A stretch of DNA of 64,000 nt from Pseudomonas sp. TH41 (GCF_016650695.1 NZ_JAEKFH010000005.1:434001-498000); one strand, 5' to 3'; positions 8,929 through 17,558 are shown, counted from the first letter of the stretch. Notes: generated from the sequence alone by a model not told the origin. A program made the numbers and translations.

Positions 8929-9004
8929 TGGGGTGGACGAAGGGGATCGAACCCTCGACAACGGGAGTCACAATCCCGTGCTCTACCAACTGAGCTACGC
9001 CCAC
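8929..9004 (-). tRNA. tRNA-His (GTG), proximal copy
   Basis: 76 bases, identical to the copy at 8632, with anticodon GTG and encoded CCA. Second gene of the operon after tRNA-Arg. Confidence 0.96.
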
Positions 9005-9036
9005 CATATTGCGCTACTTGTGCCAAAGCTGCCTAA

Positions 9037-9113
9037 TGGCGCACCCGGCAGGACTCGAACCTGCGACCATCCGCTTAGAAGGCGGATGCTCTATCCAGCT
9101 GAGCTACGGGCGC
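9037..9113 (-). tRNA. tRNA-Arg (TCT)
   Basis: 77 bases. Acceptor GCGCCCG pairs with CGGGTGC (one G-T), the anticodon loop CTTCTAA gives TCT, T-loop GTTCGAG, encoded CCA. First gene after the operon promoter. Confidence 0.96.
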
Positions 9114-9227
9114 CTTATTAATCTGTACTCTTGGAGGACTACAAACTAAGTGCTTCCAGCCTCACGAAACCGTAATCCCGCTTGACCTTCTCATCCAGTG
9201 CTAGGCTGTGCCCGACAAGTGCGACGA

Positions 9228-9256
9228 ATAGTATAGAGCACCCTAAAGGCCGTCAA
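9228..9256 (-). promoter_or_regulatory. Stable-RNA promoter of the tRNA operon
   Basis: Minus strand TTGACG, 17 bases, TACTAT, then a GC-rich discriminator (TCGTCGC), the pattern of stringently controlled tRNA promoters. An AT-rich stretch with A/T runs lies just upstream and could act as an UP element. Confidence 0.8.
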
Positions 9257-9387
9257 ATCCTTTTTAAAAAAAATTCATTTAATTAAAGGAGTTAGGGGAA
9301 TTTGCAGACCAAGCGCCTTTGCCCTCACCTCATGACATGCGAGAATGCGTTCTCTTTTTTTCCCCTCTCGATGGTTAATCACGCGCA

Positions 9388-10242
9388 ATGACTGCACAAC
9401 TAATCGACGGCAAATCGATCGCCGCCAGCCTGCGCCAGCAGATCGCCAAACGCGTCACCGAGCGTCGCCAGCAAGGCCTGCGCACACCCGGTCTCGCGGT
9501 GATCCTGGTCGGCAGCGATCCTGCCTCTCAGGTTTATGTCTCGCACAAGCGTAAAGACTGTGAAGAGGTCGGCTTCATTTCCCAAGCCTACGACCTGCCT
9601 TCCGAAACCACTCAAGAAGCACTCACCGATCTGATCGATCGACTGAATGACGACCCGGCGATCGACGGCGTTCTGCTTCAGCTTCCTTTACCGGAACACC
9701 TGGATGCCTCCAAATTGCTGGAACGCATTCGTCCGGACAAGGACGTCGACGGTTTCCATCCTTATAACGTCGGCCGCCTGGCCCAGCGCATTCCACTGCT
9801 GCGTCCGTGCACGCCTAAAGGCATCATGACGTTACTGGAAAGCACCGGCGCCGATCTTTACGGCATGGATGCTGTCATTGTTGGCGCCTCCAATATTGTC
9901 GGTCGCCCGATGGCGATGGAATTGCTGCTGGCGGGTTGCACCGTGACCGTCACCCATCGCTTCACCAAGGATCTGGCTGGCCACGTCGGTCGTGCCGATC
10001 TGGTGGTGGTCGCCGCCGGCAAGCCGGGGCTGGTCAAGGGTGAATGGATCAAGGAAGGCGCGATCGTGATCGACGTCGGCATCAACCGCCAGGAAGACGG
10101 CAAACTGGTCGGTGACGTGATCTACGAAACCGCCCTGCCCCGCGCTGGCTGGATCACTCCGGTTCCCGGTGGTGTCGGCCCGATGACCCGCGCTTGCCTG
10201 CTGGAAAACACGTTGTACGCCGCCGAAACCCTGCACAGCTGA
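9388..10242 (+). CDS. folD: Bifunctional methylenetetrahydrofolate dehydrogenase/cyclohydrolase
   Basis: Converts 5,10-methylene-THF to 10-formyl-THF with NADP. The 284 residues are family length. Motifs include the catalytic Lys in YVSHKRKDCEEVG, the DGVLLQLPLP loop, PCTPKG, and the cofactor site GASNIVGRPM. It starts divergently from the tRNA operon and is closed by an intrinsic terminator. Confidence 0.97.
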   Translation: MTAQLIDGKSIAASLRQQIAKRVTERRQQGLRTPGLAVILVGSDPASQVYVSHKRKDCEEVGFISQAYDLPSETTQEALTDLIDRLNDDPAIDGVLLQLPLPEHLDASKLLERIRPDKDVDGFHPYNVGRLAQRIPLLRPCTPKGIMTLLESTGADLYGMDAVIVGASNIVGRPMAMELLLAGCTVTVTHRFTKDLAGHVGRADLVVVAAGKPGLVKGEWIKEGAIVIDVGINRQEDGKLVGDVIYETALPRAGWITPVPGGVGPMTRACLLENTLYAAETLHS

Positions 10243-10274
10243 GTGTCGACGCAGACGTAGACAACGAGTCAAAA

Positions 10275-10301
10275 AACCCCGCCCGTGGCGGGGTTCTTTT
10301 T
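10275..10301 (+). terminator. Terminator of folD
   Basis: Stem AACCCCGCC/GGCGGGGTT with a 3-base loop followed by CTTTTT. Confidence 0.85.
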
Positions 10302-10478
10302 GCCCGCAGAAAAAGATCGACCATCCGCCGGAAAATGACTTTTTTTTCATATTTCCAAGGACTTTCACCCCTTACTTGAACAACCATCGACAGTTATTCA
10401 GCCATACTCCAGAATGTCGCGCTTTTCCGAAATAGCCCGTTACAAAACGGCTTATCAACACATTACGAGTCTGCCAGC

Positions 10479-11417
10479 GTGAAAATCCGTCTATCCATCC
10501 TGAGTCTATTTTTTGCATTTACAGGGACTTTCATCGCACCAATGGCCAACGCTGCCGACACGACATCGGCGCCCCGAGACACTTCACATTTGAAGATCGC
10601 TTCAGGCAGCGCATTGCTGATGGATCTGCAGACCAATAAAGTCATCTATGCCAACAATCCTGACGTGGTTGTGCCGATCGCTTCCGTCAGCAAGCTGATG
10701 ACGGGCCTTGTGGTTGTCGAAGCCCGACAGAATATGGATGAGTACATTTCCGTGAATATTGGCGACACGCCGGAAATGAAAGGCGTGTTCTCCCGCGTCA
10801 AACTCAACAGCGAATTGCCGCGCCGGGAAATGCTGCTGATCGCCCTGATGTCGTCGGAAAACCGTGCCGCCGCCAGCCTCGCCCATCACTTCCCGGGTGG
10901 TTATGTCGCGTTTATCGCGGCCATGAACGCAAAGGCCAAGGCGCTGGGCATGACCAATACCCACTTCGTTGAACCAACCGGTCTCTCCCCGCGCAACGTG
11001 TCCACTGCCCGTGACCTGACCAAACTGCTGATCGCCGCGCACAAGTACCCGATCCTGACCGAGCTGACCACCACCAAGGAAACGTCCGTGCGGTTCCGTA
11101 AGCCCAACTACGTTCTGGGTTTCCATAACACCGATCACTTGGTCAACAAGCCAAATTGGGACATCAAGATCACCAAGACCGGTTTCACCAACGAGGCTGG
11201 TCACTGCCTGGTACTGGTGACCAGCATGGGCAACCGCCCTGTTGCGCTGGTGATTCTCGACGCCTTCGGCAAATACACGCACTTTGCGGATGCCACGCGG
11301 ATCCGCAGCTGGGTCGAAACCGGCAGGAGCACGGACGTGCCGTCGGTGGCGTTGCAATACAAGGCAGAAAAGAACCTCAAGCACCGCCAAAGCGGCGTAA
11401 TTGAAGCGTCGAAGTAA
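10479..11417 (+). CDS. pbpG: D-alanyl-D-alanine endopeptidase (PBP7-like)
   Basis: Periplasmic low-molecular-weight penicillin-binding protein that cuts peptide cross-links in peptidoglycan. GTG start; a signal peptide ends near residue 25 (ANA-A). The three active-site motifs are intact: Ser69-Val-Ser-Lys72, Ser126-Glu-Asn128 and Lys233-Thr-Gly235. The 312 residues match PBP7/PbpG rather than the longer DacA/DacC class. It stands alone between folD and a REP element. Confidence 0.93.
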   Translation: MKIRLSILSLFFAFTGTFIAPMANAADTTSAPRDTSHLKIASGSALLMDLQTNKVIYANNPDVVVPIASVSKLMTGLVVVEARQNMDEYISVNIGDTPEMKGVFSRVKLNSELPRREMLLIALMSSENRAAASLAHHFPGGYVAFIAAMNAKAKALGMTNTHFVEPTGLSPRNVSTARDLTKLLIAAHKYPILTELTTTKETSVRFRKPNYVLGFHNTDHLVNKPNWDIKITKTGFTNEAGHCLVLVTSMGNRPVALVILDAFGKYTHFADATRIRSWVETGRSTDVPSVALQYKAEKNLKHRQSGVIEASK

Positions 11418-11458
11418 GTCAGGCAGACAACAAAAAGAAGCCCCGAATAGGTCTACCG

Positions 11459-11558
11459 TGTGGGAGCGAGCTTGCTCCCGATGGCCTCAAGAGCGCTGCG
11501 TTTAGCCAATAAACACGCGTTATCGTTAACGACCATCGCGAGCAAGCTCGCTCCTACA
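11459..11558. repeat. REPIN-like inverted repeat
   Basis: GTGGGAGCGAGCTTGCTC at the left and its near complement GAGCAAGCTCGCTCCTAC at the right with about 60 bases between. Same family as elements near 16.9, 31.6, 50.4, 56.8 and 61.0 kb. Confidence 0.8.
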
Positions 11559-11575
11559 GTGAACTCCATTTGGCA

Positions 11576-11791
11576 TTAATCATTCGGCAGCGGCATCTGG
11601 TCGTCATCGGGAATGCCGTCGCCGGCACTCGGATCCCTTGTGCCTTGCCGATGCTCTGTTGGCACCACCAGAGGCCTGGCCAAAGGATCGCGCAACGGGC
11701 TGTCCGGATCCATCACCGGATCAATGTCGTCTTCGGGGGTTGTTGGAACACTGTCCGGACGTTTGTCGTCAAAACTCGAATCAGTAGACAT
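11576..11791 (-). CDS. Small acidic, proline-rich protein of unknown function
   Basis: 71 residues, mostly Asp, Pro, Ser and Thr (DDDIDPVMDPDSP-like runs), with no hydrophobic segment, so probably soluble and disordered. The start is the ATG at 11791 behind GAGGTG; a longer frame lacks a site. It sits 19 bases after a second protein with the same DPDSP motif, suggesting a related pair. I do not recognise a function. Confidence 0.55.
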   Translation of the reverse strand: MSTDSSFDDKRPDSVPTTPEDDIDPVMDPDSPLRDPLARPLVVPTEHRQGTRDPSAGDGIPDDDQMPLPND

Positions 11792-11810
11792 ACACACCTC
11801 ACACTGAACG

Positions 11811-12017
11811 TCAGGGTTTCAGGTTAGCGAGCGGGTCATAAGGCTTGGCCGGAGCCTTGCCTTTCTCGCCCGGCTTTATATCTCTAGGCGCCTTGGCAGG
11901 TCCGATGGGATCGACCTGAGGATCGGCGAGGTCCGGTGAATCAGGATCAAAACCCAATTCATTGCCTGAAGAATGTTCAGACGAATGCGGGCCCGAGGGT
12001 GAAGTGGAATGTGCCAT
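11811..12017 (-). CDS. Small Pro/Asp/Ser-rich protein of unknown function
   Basis: 68 residues from the ATG at 12017, chosen because AAGGAGG lies 5 bases before it; an upstream GTG would sit against the ribosome site. The sequence carries GFDPDSPDLADPQVDPIGPA and a basic proline-rich tail. It looks disordered and cytosolic and shares the DPDSP motif with the next gene downstream. Frame, spacing and ribosome site support a real gene; the function is unknown. Confidence 0.6.
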   Translation of the reverse strand: MAHSTSPSGPHSSEHSSGNELGFDPDSPDLADPQVDPIGPAKAPRDIKPGEKGKAPAKPYDPLANLKP

Positions 12018-12112
12018 GGACACCTCCTTGATTCTGCCCCGGAAGAATCCGGGGCCTTATCCGTAAGAGGCCGACCGCGCCTTGCAGTGCCATACAAATG
12101 ACGAACGGGAAC

Positions 12113-12787
12113 TTATTGCGCGGTCAGTGCCTTCTTCGCTTTGGCGGCGGCCTGCTCCTGCCCTGCCTGGGCAAGATCATTCGCAGCCTTGAGCCACCGC
12201 GTCTGATCGACGCTGGCCGGAATCTGCGTGGGCGCCTGGATCAAAACGGCCCAGCCACCGGCATCCTTGAAAGCCGATTCAAATGAACTGAAGCTCATCA
12301 GGTACCGGCGATTCATCCCGGCGCGCAGCAACACTGTCTTCTTCTGACGGTTGTAGCCAGCAAGAATGGCGTAACGGGGTTCCGCCCAGAACGCCGAACC
12401 ATCGGTAAAACGCACCATCACCGGAAAACCGGCCGCGACCTGGGTCAACAATGCGGGCAGATTGCTGTCGAGGGGATAGACCACCATGCCGTACTCGCGG
12501 GCAAGGTTCTGAATGTTCTGCTGCAACTGCGCTTCGGCGCCCGGCAAATGCAAGGGCTTTTCGAGCAAGCCCGGGGTAATCACAACGCCTTGCTGGGACA
12601 ACATGCTGGCCAGCACTTGCGGTCCGCTTTGATTGGCCACGCCCCGGTAGAACCTGCCGCTGAGTTCGACACGCTCCGGCAGGCGCTTGATCTCAGGCGC
12701 AACGCTCCCCGCACAACCCGCCAGACCTGCAACGCAGCCCACAATCAGCGCCGCCGATAGAATTCGAGAAAATACCCGCACCTTCAT
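12113..12787 (-). CDS. Lipoprotein with degenerate C39-peptidase-like domain
   Basis: 224 residues from the ATG at 12787. The signal peptide has lipobox Leu-Ala-Gly-Cys25, so it should be a lipid-anchored envelope protein. The body aligns with C39-like (double-glycine) peptidases, but the catalytic Cys of the QCGP motif is Ser54 (NQSGPQ) and the HY motif of the second active-site block is Arg138-Tyr (EPRYAILAGY). It therefore looks like a pseudo-peptidase used for binding. The C-terminus is an Ala/Lys/Gln-rich helix. No partner gene is evident. Confidence 0.7.
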   Translation of the reverse strand: MKVRVFSRILSAALIVGCVAGLAGCAGSVAPEIKRLPERVELSGRFYRGVANQSGPQVLASMLSQQGVVITPGLLEKPLHLPGAEAQLQQNIQNLAREYGMVVYPLDSNLPALLTQVAAGFPVMVRFTDGSAFWAEPRYAILAGYNRQKKTVLLRAGMNRRYLMSFSSFESAFKDAGGWAVLIQAPTQIPASVDQTRWLKAANDLAQAGQEQAAAKAKKALTAQ

Positions 12788-13007
12788 CACTCTCTTGATC
12801 AGACGCCAGGTATTCGCGCTCCCGGCTTGGCTGTCGATCATAGGACGCCGCGCGGCGGCGGTATAGCCTTAAACGACAGTTGATTGCATTCGATAGAGCG
12901 AACTGGTTGGTGATGCCGGCCTTTGGTCAATCGCCTGAAATACAGCAGCGACTAGACTGTCACTTGCAAAGAGTGTGTGCCCGCAGCAGGGCAAAGAGGA
13001 GGCACTG

Positions 13008-13169
13008 ATGAGCCTGACAATGACCATTGTGATGTTGATTTCCAGCTGGCTGGCCGTTGCCGCCGCCATGTTGTGGGGAGTCCTGCGAATTGCGCGTCGG
13101 CACCATCACCACCCCGTTCAACCAGCAAAACCGGTAAAGGCACTTGGCCGTCACGCCAGCGCCCACTGA
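13008..13169 (+). CDS. Small single-pass membrane protein
   Basis: 53 residues from the ATG at 13008, which has an excellent ribosome site (AGAGGAGG, 5 bases away). A membrane helix spans about residues 4-25 (MTIVMLISSWLAVAAAMLWGV), followed by a basic His/Arg/Lys-rich tail that should stay in the cytoplasm. No family recognised. Confidence 0.6.
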   Translation: MSLTMTIVMLISSWLAVAAAMLWGVLRIARRHHHHPVQPAKPVKALGRHASAH

Positions 13170-13202
13170 CACCCACAAATAAAAACGCCTGAATGCGATC
13201 CT

Positions 13203-13283
13203 TGTAGGAGCTGCCGCAGGCTGCGATCTTTTGACTTTAATTCTTCAAGATCAAAAGATCGCAGCCTGCGGCAGCTCCTACAA
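13203..13283. repeat. Long inverted repeat, GCTGCGATC family
   Basis: Arms of about 32 bases (TTGTAGGAGCTGCCGCAGGC... and complement) around a short centre; an almost perfect cruciform. Relatives lie at 14556, 31474 and 39273. Confidence 0.85.
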
Positions 13284-13316
13284 TGGGTTCAGGCGGCCAT
13301 TTTCATTTATAGCGGG

Positions 13317-14066
13317 TCAAGCTTCAGCAGAGAGGCGTTTCTGCCTGGCCCGACGCGACATCATGTTCAGACCCTCGATCGTCGCCGAGAACGCCATGGC
13401 CGCGTAGACGTAGCCTTTCGGTACGTGGGCGCCGAAACCTTCAGCGATCAGCGTCATGCCGATCATGATCAGGAAGCCCAGCGCCAGCATCACCACCGTC
13501 GGGTTGTCGTTGATGAACTTGGCCAAAGGATCAGCCGCCAGCAACATCACCAGCACCGACACCACCACCGCAATGATCATGATCGGCAAGTGCTCGGTCA
13601 TGCCGACCGCGGTAATGATGCTGTCGATGGAGAACACCATGTCCAGCATCAGGATCTGACCGATTGCAGCCGCAAAGCCCAGGGTCACACCAGAAGTAGC
13701 CGACTTCGGATCTTCCGGCGCCGGGTCCATGCTGTGATGGATCTCGGTGGTCGCCTTCCACAACAGGAACAGGCCACCGGCAATCAGGATCATGTCCTTC
13801 CACGAGAAGGCCTGGCCGAAAATTTCGATCACAGGCTCAGTCAGCTGGACGATGAAAGCGATCGTGCTCAGCAACGCCAAGCGCAAAATCAACGCCATGC
13901 CGATACCAATGCGCCGCGCCTTCTGCCGGTGCTGCTCGGGCAATTTGTTGGTCAGGATCGAGATGAAGATCAGGTTATCGATGCCGAGCACGATTTCCAT
14001 GACGATCAAAGTGGCCAGGGCGACCCACGCGGTGGGGCTGGCGGCAAGTTCTACTAAGTATTCCAT
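13317..14066 (-). CDS. TerC-family integral membrane protein
   Basis: 249 residues with seven or so membrane helices. The first has the family signature EIVLGIDNLIFI and the fourth the matching MLDMVFSIDSIITAVGM, the paired acidic motifs thought to bind metal. It resembles the YgdQ/YkoY branch (no CBS domains) linked to metal export. It is convergent with the small membrane protein gene across an inverted repeat. Confidence 0.9.
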   Translation of the reverse strand: MEYLVELAASPTAWVALATLIVMEIVLGIDNLIFISILTNKLPEQHRQKARRIGIGMALILRLALLSTIAFIVQLTEPVIEIFGQAFSWKDMILIAGGLFLLWKATTEIHHSMDPAPEDPKSATSGVTLGFAAAIGQILMLDMVFSIDSIITAVGMTEHLPIMIIAVVVSVLVMLLAADPLAKFINDNPTVVMLALGFLIMIGMTLIAEGFGAHVPKGYVYAAMAFSATIEGLNMMSRRARQKRLSAEA

Positions 14067-14095
14067 GGGTCAGTCCTGACTCGCTGTAAGACGGT

Positions 14096-14338
14096 TTAGA
14101 TTTCCTGGGACGAAGCGTCGGTTTTCTCTTTGTCTTCGCCCGGTGCTTCTTTCTTGCTGATCAAGCTGCCAGTGGCATCGCTGAGTGCTTGCTCGGCGGC
14201 TTTGTGGGTATCGTCAATCGCTTGTTTGGCGGTTTCGGCAGCCTTGCCCATCAGTTGCTGCGCGCTTTTCTCGGCCTGGTCACAACCGGCCAGTACCAGT
14301 AAAGACGTAATCAGCAGCGCCGTGGTTTTGAGCTTCAT
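14096..14338 (-). CDS. Small alanine-rich lipoprotein
   Basis: 80 residues. Signal peptide with lipobox Leu-Ala-Gly-Cys19, then an Ala/Lys/Glu/Gln-rich stretch (KAAETAKQAIDDTHKAAEQA) predicted to be one long amphipathic helix, and a charged tail. It lies 29 bases upstream of the TerC gene on the same strand and may be co-transcribed. Function unknown. Confidence 0.7.
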   Translation of the reverse strand: MKLKTTALLITSLLVLAGCDQAEKSAQQLMGKAAETAKQAIDDTHKAAEQALSDATGSLISKKEAPGEDKEKTDASSQEI

Positions 14339-14495
14339 GATGCTTTCCTCGATAGAACAATCCGGGTCGAAACGATGGCCCGTTGATAGCGACGCATTCT
14401 AGGCAGGCGAACACTTCAGGAAAATTCGTATTTTTAGCGGGTATACTTCGGTTTTAACGAATTCAGATCTGATAACTCGAATATCGCGGGTACGG

Positions 14496-14556
14496 GTGCA
14501 TGTGCATGTGCATGTGCGGTTGCGGTTGCGGTTGCGGTTGCGTGTACGTGTACGCG
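14496..14556. repeat. Hexanucleotide tandem repeat tract
   Basis: Ten successive six-base units: three TGCATG-like, four TGCGGT, then TGCGTG/TACGTG variants, running directly into the inverted repeat at 14556. It is in a gene-free gap of about 340 bases between the lipoprotein and nhaR. Confidence 0.85.
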
Positions 14557-14653
14557 TAGGAGCTGTCGAGTGAAACGAGGCTGCGATCTTTTGATGTTTT
14601 TTTTAAGAGCAAGATCAAGAGATCGCAGCCTCGTTTCACTCGACAGCTCCTAC
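14556..14653. repeat. Long inverted repeat, GCTGCGATC family
   Basis: GTAGGAGCTGTCGAGTG... with its near-perfect complement ending CAGCTCCTAC; T-rich centre. It ends 29 bases before the nhaR start codon, so it must fold in or next to the nhaR leader. Confidence 0.8.
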
Positions 14654-14682
14654 AGAGGATGTGAAACGGGGATTTCAATAAC

Positions 14683-15582
14683 GTGCTTAATTATCGACAG
14701 CTTCATTACTTCTGGGTGGTGGCCAAGACAGGCAGCATCGTGCGTGCGTGCGAGCAGCTGAACCTGACACCGCAAACCATCAGCGGGCAGATTTCGCTGC
14801 TCGAACAAACCTATGGCATCGAGCTGTTTCGCCGAGTCGGCCGCCAGCTTGAACTCACCGAGGCCGGTCGCCAGACCCTGCCCTACGCCGAGCAAATGTT
14901 TCAGCTGGGCGGTGAACTGGAGTTGATGTTGCGAGCACAACCCAATGAGCAGCAAATTCTGTTTCGGGTGGGGGTGGCGGACGTGGTGCCCAAATCCATC
15001 GTCTATCGCTTGATCGCGCCGACCATGGAGCTCAGCGAGCCGCTGCGCATCACTTGTCGCGAAGACAAACTCGAACGCTTGCTCGCTGACCTGGCGATCC
15101 AGCGTCTGGACCTGGTGATTTCCGACAGCCCGATGCCGTCGCACCTCGACATCAAGGGCTACAGCCAGAAACTGGGTGAATGCGGCATTAGTTTCTTCGC
15201 CACCACGGAACTGGCGGCACGGTATGGACAGGATTTCCCTCGCAGCCTGCACGGTGCCCCCCTGCTGATTCCCGGGCCGGAAACCGTCGTGCGCAGTCGC
15301 TTGCAGCGCTGGTTTGCCGAGCAGCAGATTCAGCCGCGAATCGTCGGTGAGTTCGACGACAGCGCGCTGATGCAGGCCTTCGGCCAATCCGGCAGTGGGA
15401 TATTCATCGGCCCGAGCGTGATTGCCGATGAGGTGAAACGCCAATGCGGCGTCGAGGTGATCGGCCAGACTGACGCGGTGACCGAGTCGTTCTATGCCAT
15501 TTCGGTGGAACGCAAGGTCAAGCACCCCGGCATTGTCGCCATTACCGAAGGTGCCCGGCGCGAGCTATTTACCGAAATTTGA
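14683..15582 (+). CDS. nhaR: LysR-family transcriptional activator NhaR
   Basis: 299 residues. The N-terminal HTH (MLNYRQLHYFWVVAKTGSIVRACEQLNLTPQTISGQI...) and the FRRVGRQLELTEAG linker are typical of NhaR, the sodium/proton-responsive activator, rather than of generic LysR proteins. The effector domain fills the rest. The GTG start at 14683 is the only start that begins at the conserved LNYRQLHYFW. No nhaA antiporter gene lies next to it. Confidence 0.85.
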   Translation: MLNYRQLHYFWVVAKTGSIVRACEQLNLTPQTISGQISLLEQTYGIELFRRVGRQLELTEAGRQTLPYAEQMFQLGGELELMLRAQPNEQQILFRVGVADVVPKSIVYRLIAPTMELSEPLRITCREDKLERLLADLAIQRLDLVISDSPMPSHLDIKGYSQKLGECGISFFATTELAARYGQDFPRSLHGAPLLIPGPETVVRSRLQRWFAEQQIQPRIVGEFDDSALMQAFGQSGSGIFIGPSVIADEVKRQCGVEVIGQTDAVTESFYAISVERKVKHPGIVAITEGARRELFTEI

Positions 15583-15588
15583 AAGCCT

Positions 15589-16743
15589 TCAGGCGCAGAT
15601 TTCACGCGGTTTGAAGGTCATCAACGCGATCGTCAGCAGGATCGAGACCAGAATAAATCCGGCGGCCGCGAAACCAAGTCCTTGCAGGCCAACACCGTCG
15701 ATCACCCGACCGCCGACCATGGCGCCCAGGCCGATCCCGAGGTTGGCGCCGGCAATGTTCAGCGACGCGGCAAAGGCTGGCGCTTCCGGCGCAGCCTTCA
15801 TCAAACGCACATGACTGACCAGGAACAACGCCGCCTGCGTTACGCCCCAGATCCCCAGTGACGCCGCCAGGCCGACGGGCGAATGAATATTGGGCACCAG
15901 CGCCACCATGCCGGCGATCATGAACGCGCAGAACATCATCGAAGCAATCAGCGGATGGCGATCCACCGCGCGGCCGCCCAGCGAGTTGCCGATCAAACCG
16001 ACCGCGCCGAAGCCCATCAAACACCAGCCGACCACGGCGCCGTCGAATCCGGCCAGGCGTTCAAGGATATCCGCCAGGTAGGTGTAAGCGGTGAACATGC
16101 CGCTGAACACCAGGATCGACAACAGCACATGGCCCAGCATCAACGGGCTGCGCAGGATCTTGAACTGCGAGCGGAAGCTCACCTGATGCTGGTGCAGATT
16201 GGTTTTCGGCAGGTAGATAAACAGCAGTAAGGCCTTGGCAAACGCAATCACCGCCAGTATGCCGAAGGCACTGCGCCAGCCGAATGCATCGGAGATCAAG
16301 GTGCCCACCGGAATGCCAAACACCGTGGCGCAAACAATGCCGAAACCGATCTTGGCGATGGCGCGTCCGGCGTAATCCGGCCCGACAATGTCCACCGCTG
16401 TCTCGCTGGCCAATGCCCAGAACACCGGAAGCCCGAGCGCCGGGATCAAACGGGCAACGGCCATCACCCAGATGTTCGGTGCAAACGCTGCGAGGGTGTT
16501 GGCCAGACCGAACATGATCAGCACCGAAATGAACAACTTGCGCCGTTCGAACCGGGCGAAATACGCCGTGAGAAACGGTCCGAACGCAGCGACGGTGAAG
16601 GCGAACAACGTCACCAGCAATCCCGCTTGCGGGATGCTGACTTCAAGGTCTCGAGCGATGGCCGGCAACAGGCCGACGATGATGAACTCCGTGGTCAGCA
16701 CCGTGAAACCGGCGGCGGACAACAGAAGGATGGGCAACAGCAT
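15589..16743 (-). CDS. MFS transporter, drug/arabinose efflux type (DHA1)
   Basis: 384 residues, twelve predicted helices. It has the motif A-like loop between helices 2 and 3 (YFARFERRKLF) and the helix-5 GIPVGTLISDAFGWR motif typical of AraJ/NepI-type efflux proteins. It is convergent with nhaR (stop codons 6 bases apart). The substrate cannot be read from sequence. Confidence 0.88.
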   Translation of the reverse strand: MLLPILLLSAAGFTVLTTEFIIVGLLPAIARDLEVSIPQAGLLVTLFAFTVAAFGPFLTAYFARFERRKLFISVLIMFGLANTLAAFAPNIWVMAVARLIPALGLPVFWALASETAVDIVGPDYAGRAIAKIGFGIVCATVFGIPVGTLISDAFGWRSAFGILAVIAFAKALLLFIYLPKTNLHQHQVSFRSQFKILRSPLMLGHVLLSILVFSGMFTAYTYLADILERLAGFDGAVVGWCLMGFGAVGLIGNSLGGRAVDRHPLIASMMFCAFMIAGMVALVPNIHSPVGLAASLGIWGVTQAALFLVSHVRLMKAAPEAPAFAASLNIAGANLGIGLGAMVGGRVIDGVGLQGLGFAAAGFILVSILLTIALMTFKPREICA

Positions 16744-16900
16744 GCAAAACTCCAGAAAACGCCAACACCAGCGATAGCCCGAGGGCCCACTGGCAGTACA
16801 TGAAAATGAGGTTGGCGGATCTTAACAGAGTGTTTCCGATCAGGGTTGCACGAACCTGCTTATCTCGTTGATCGCCCGGGCCGGCAGATCCCCCCATCCT

Positions 16901-16983
16901 TGTAGGAGCGAGCTTGCTCGCGAAGGTGGGTCAGCCGACACCTATGTAGCTGACACACCTTCGCGAGCAAGCTCGCTCCTACA
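16901..16983. repeat. REPIN-like inverted repeat
   Basis: TGTAGGAGCGAGCTTGCTCG and its exact complement flank 43 bases that also carry inner inverted segments (CGAAGGTG/CACCTTCG). In the gap between the MFS and DUF1993 genes. Confidence 0.85.
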
Positions 16984-16999
16984 GACATGGGGCACGAAA

Positions 17000-17035
17000 A
17001 AGCCCGCCAAGGCGTGAACCTTGGCGGGCTTTTTT
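17000..17035 (-). terminator. Terminator of the DUF1993 gene
   Basis: Stem AAGCCCGCCAAGG/CCTTGGCGGGCTT with a 6-base loop, A-run and T-run on opposite sides, so it works on both strands. It lies 14 bases after the DUF1993 stop codon. Confidence 0.85.
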
Positions 17036-17048
17036 GTATCTGGACGGT

Positions 17049-17558
17049 TTAGAACGCGCCCATGTAATCGCGCTTGCCCACTTCCACACCGTTGTGGCGC
17101 AACAGCGCATAGGTGGTGGTGACGTGGAAGAAGAATTGCGGCAAACCGTAGCTCAGCAGGTAAGCCTGACCGGTGAAGCGCTTCTCTTTCGGCGTGCCCT
17201 GGCGGGTGATGATCTCAATGCCTTCCTTGCCGTTGATCTGTTCAGGCTTGATCTCGCCGATGAAGGCCAGAACCTTGGTCAGCAACGCTTGCAGCTCGGC
17301 GAAGGTGGTTTCGCTGTCGTCGTACTTCGGCAGCTCGACTTCAGCCAGACGCGCGGAAACGCCCTTGGCGAAATCAACGGCGATCTGCACCTGACGCACC
17401 AGCGGGAACATGTCCGGGTACAGACGGGCTTGCAGGAACGCGTTCGGGTCGATGTTCTTGGCCGTCGCGTGGGCTTCGGCCTTGTTCAGCACATCGCTCA
17501 GGGCGGTGAGCATTTGTTTGAAAACCGGGACAGAAGCGTCGTACAGGGAAATAGTCAT
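17049..17558 (-). CDS. DUF1993 family protein
   Basis: 169 residues from the ATG at 17558 (MTISLYDASVPVFKQMLTALS). This family is conserved in proteobacteria and related to the DinB-like four-helix fold, with conserved FFHVTTTYALLRHNGV near the C-terminus. No signal peptide or membrane helix. Role unknown. Confidence 0.88.
   Translation of the reverse strand: MTISLYDASVPVFKQMLTALSDVLNKAEAHATAKNIDPNAFLQARLYPDMFPLVRQVQIAVDFAKGVSARLAEVELPKYDDSETTFAELQALLTKVLAFIGEIKPEQINGKEGIEIITRQGTPKEKRFTGQAYLLSYGLPQFFFHVTTTYALLRHNGVEVGKRDYMGAF

Larger units (their letters stand above)
8596..9012 (-). repeat. Duplicated 120-bp tRNA-His/terminator unit
   Basis: Positions 8596-8715 and 8893-9012 are identical by eye: hairpin, spacer, the whole tRNA-His and 11 bases of upstream flank. 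The two copies are 297 bp apart and bracket tRNA-Leu, so the operon grew by a local duplication that carried the hairpin with it. Confidence 0.85.

Noticed and set aside
14463..14678. Minus-strand frame encoding (QP)n(HM)n repeats
   Set aside because: It only translates the hexanucleotide tract and an inverted repeat.
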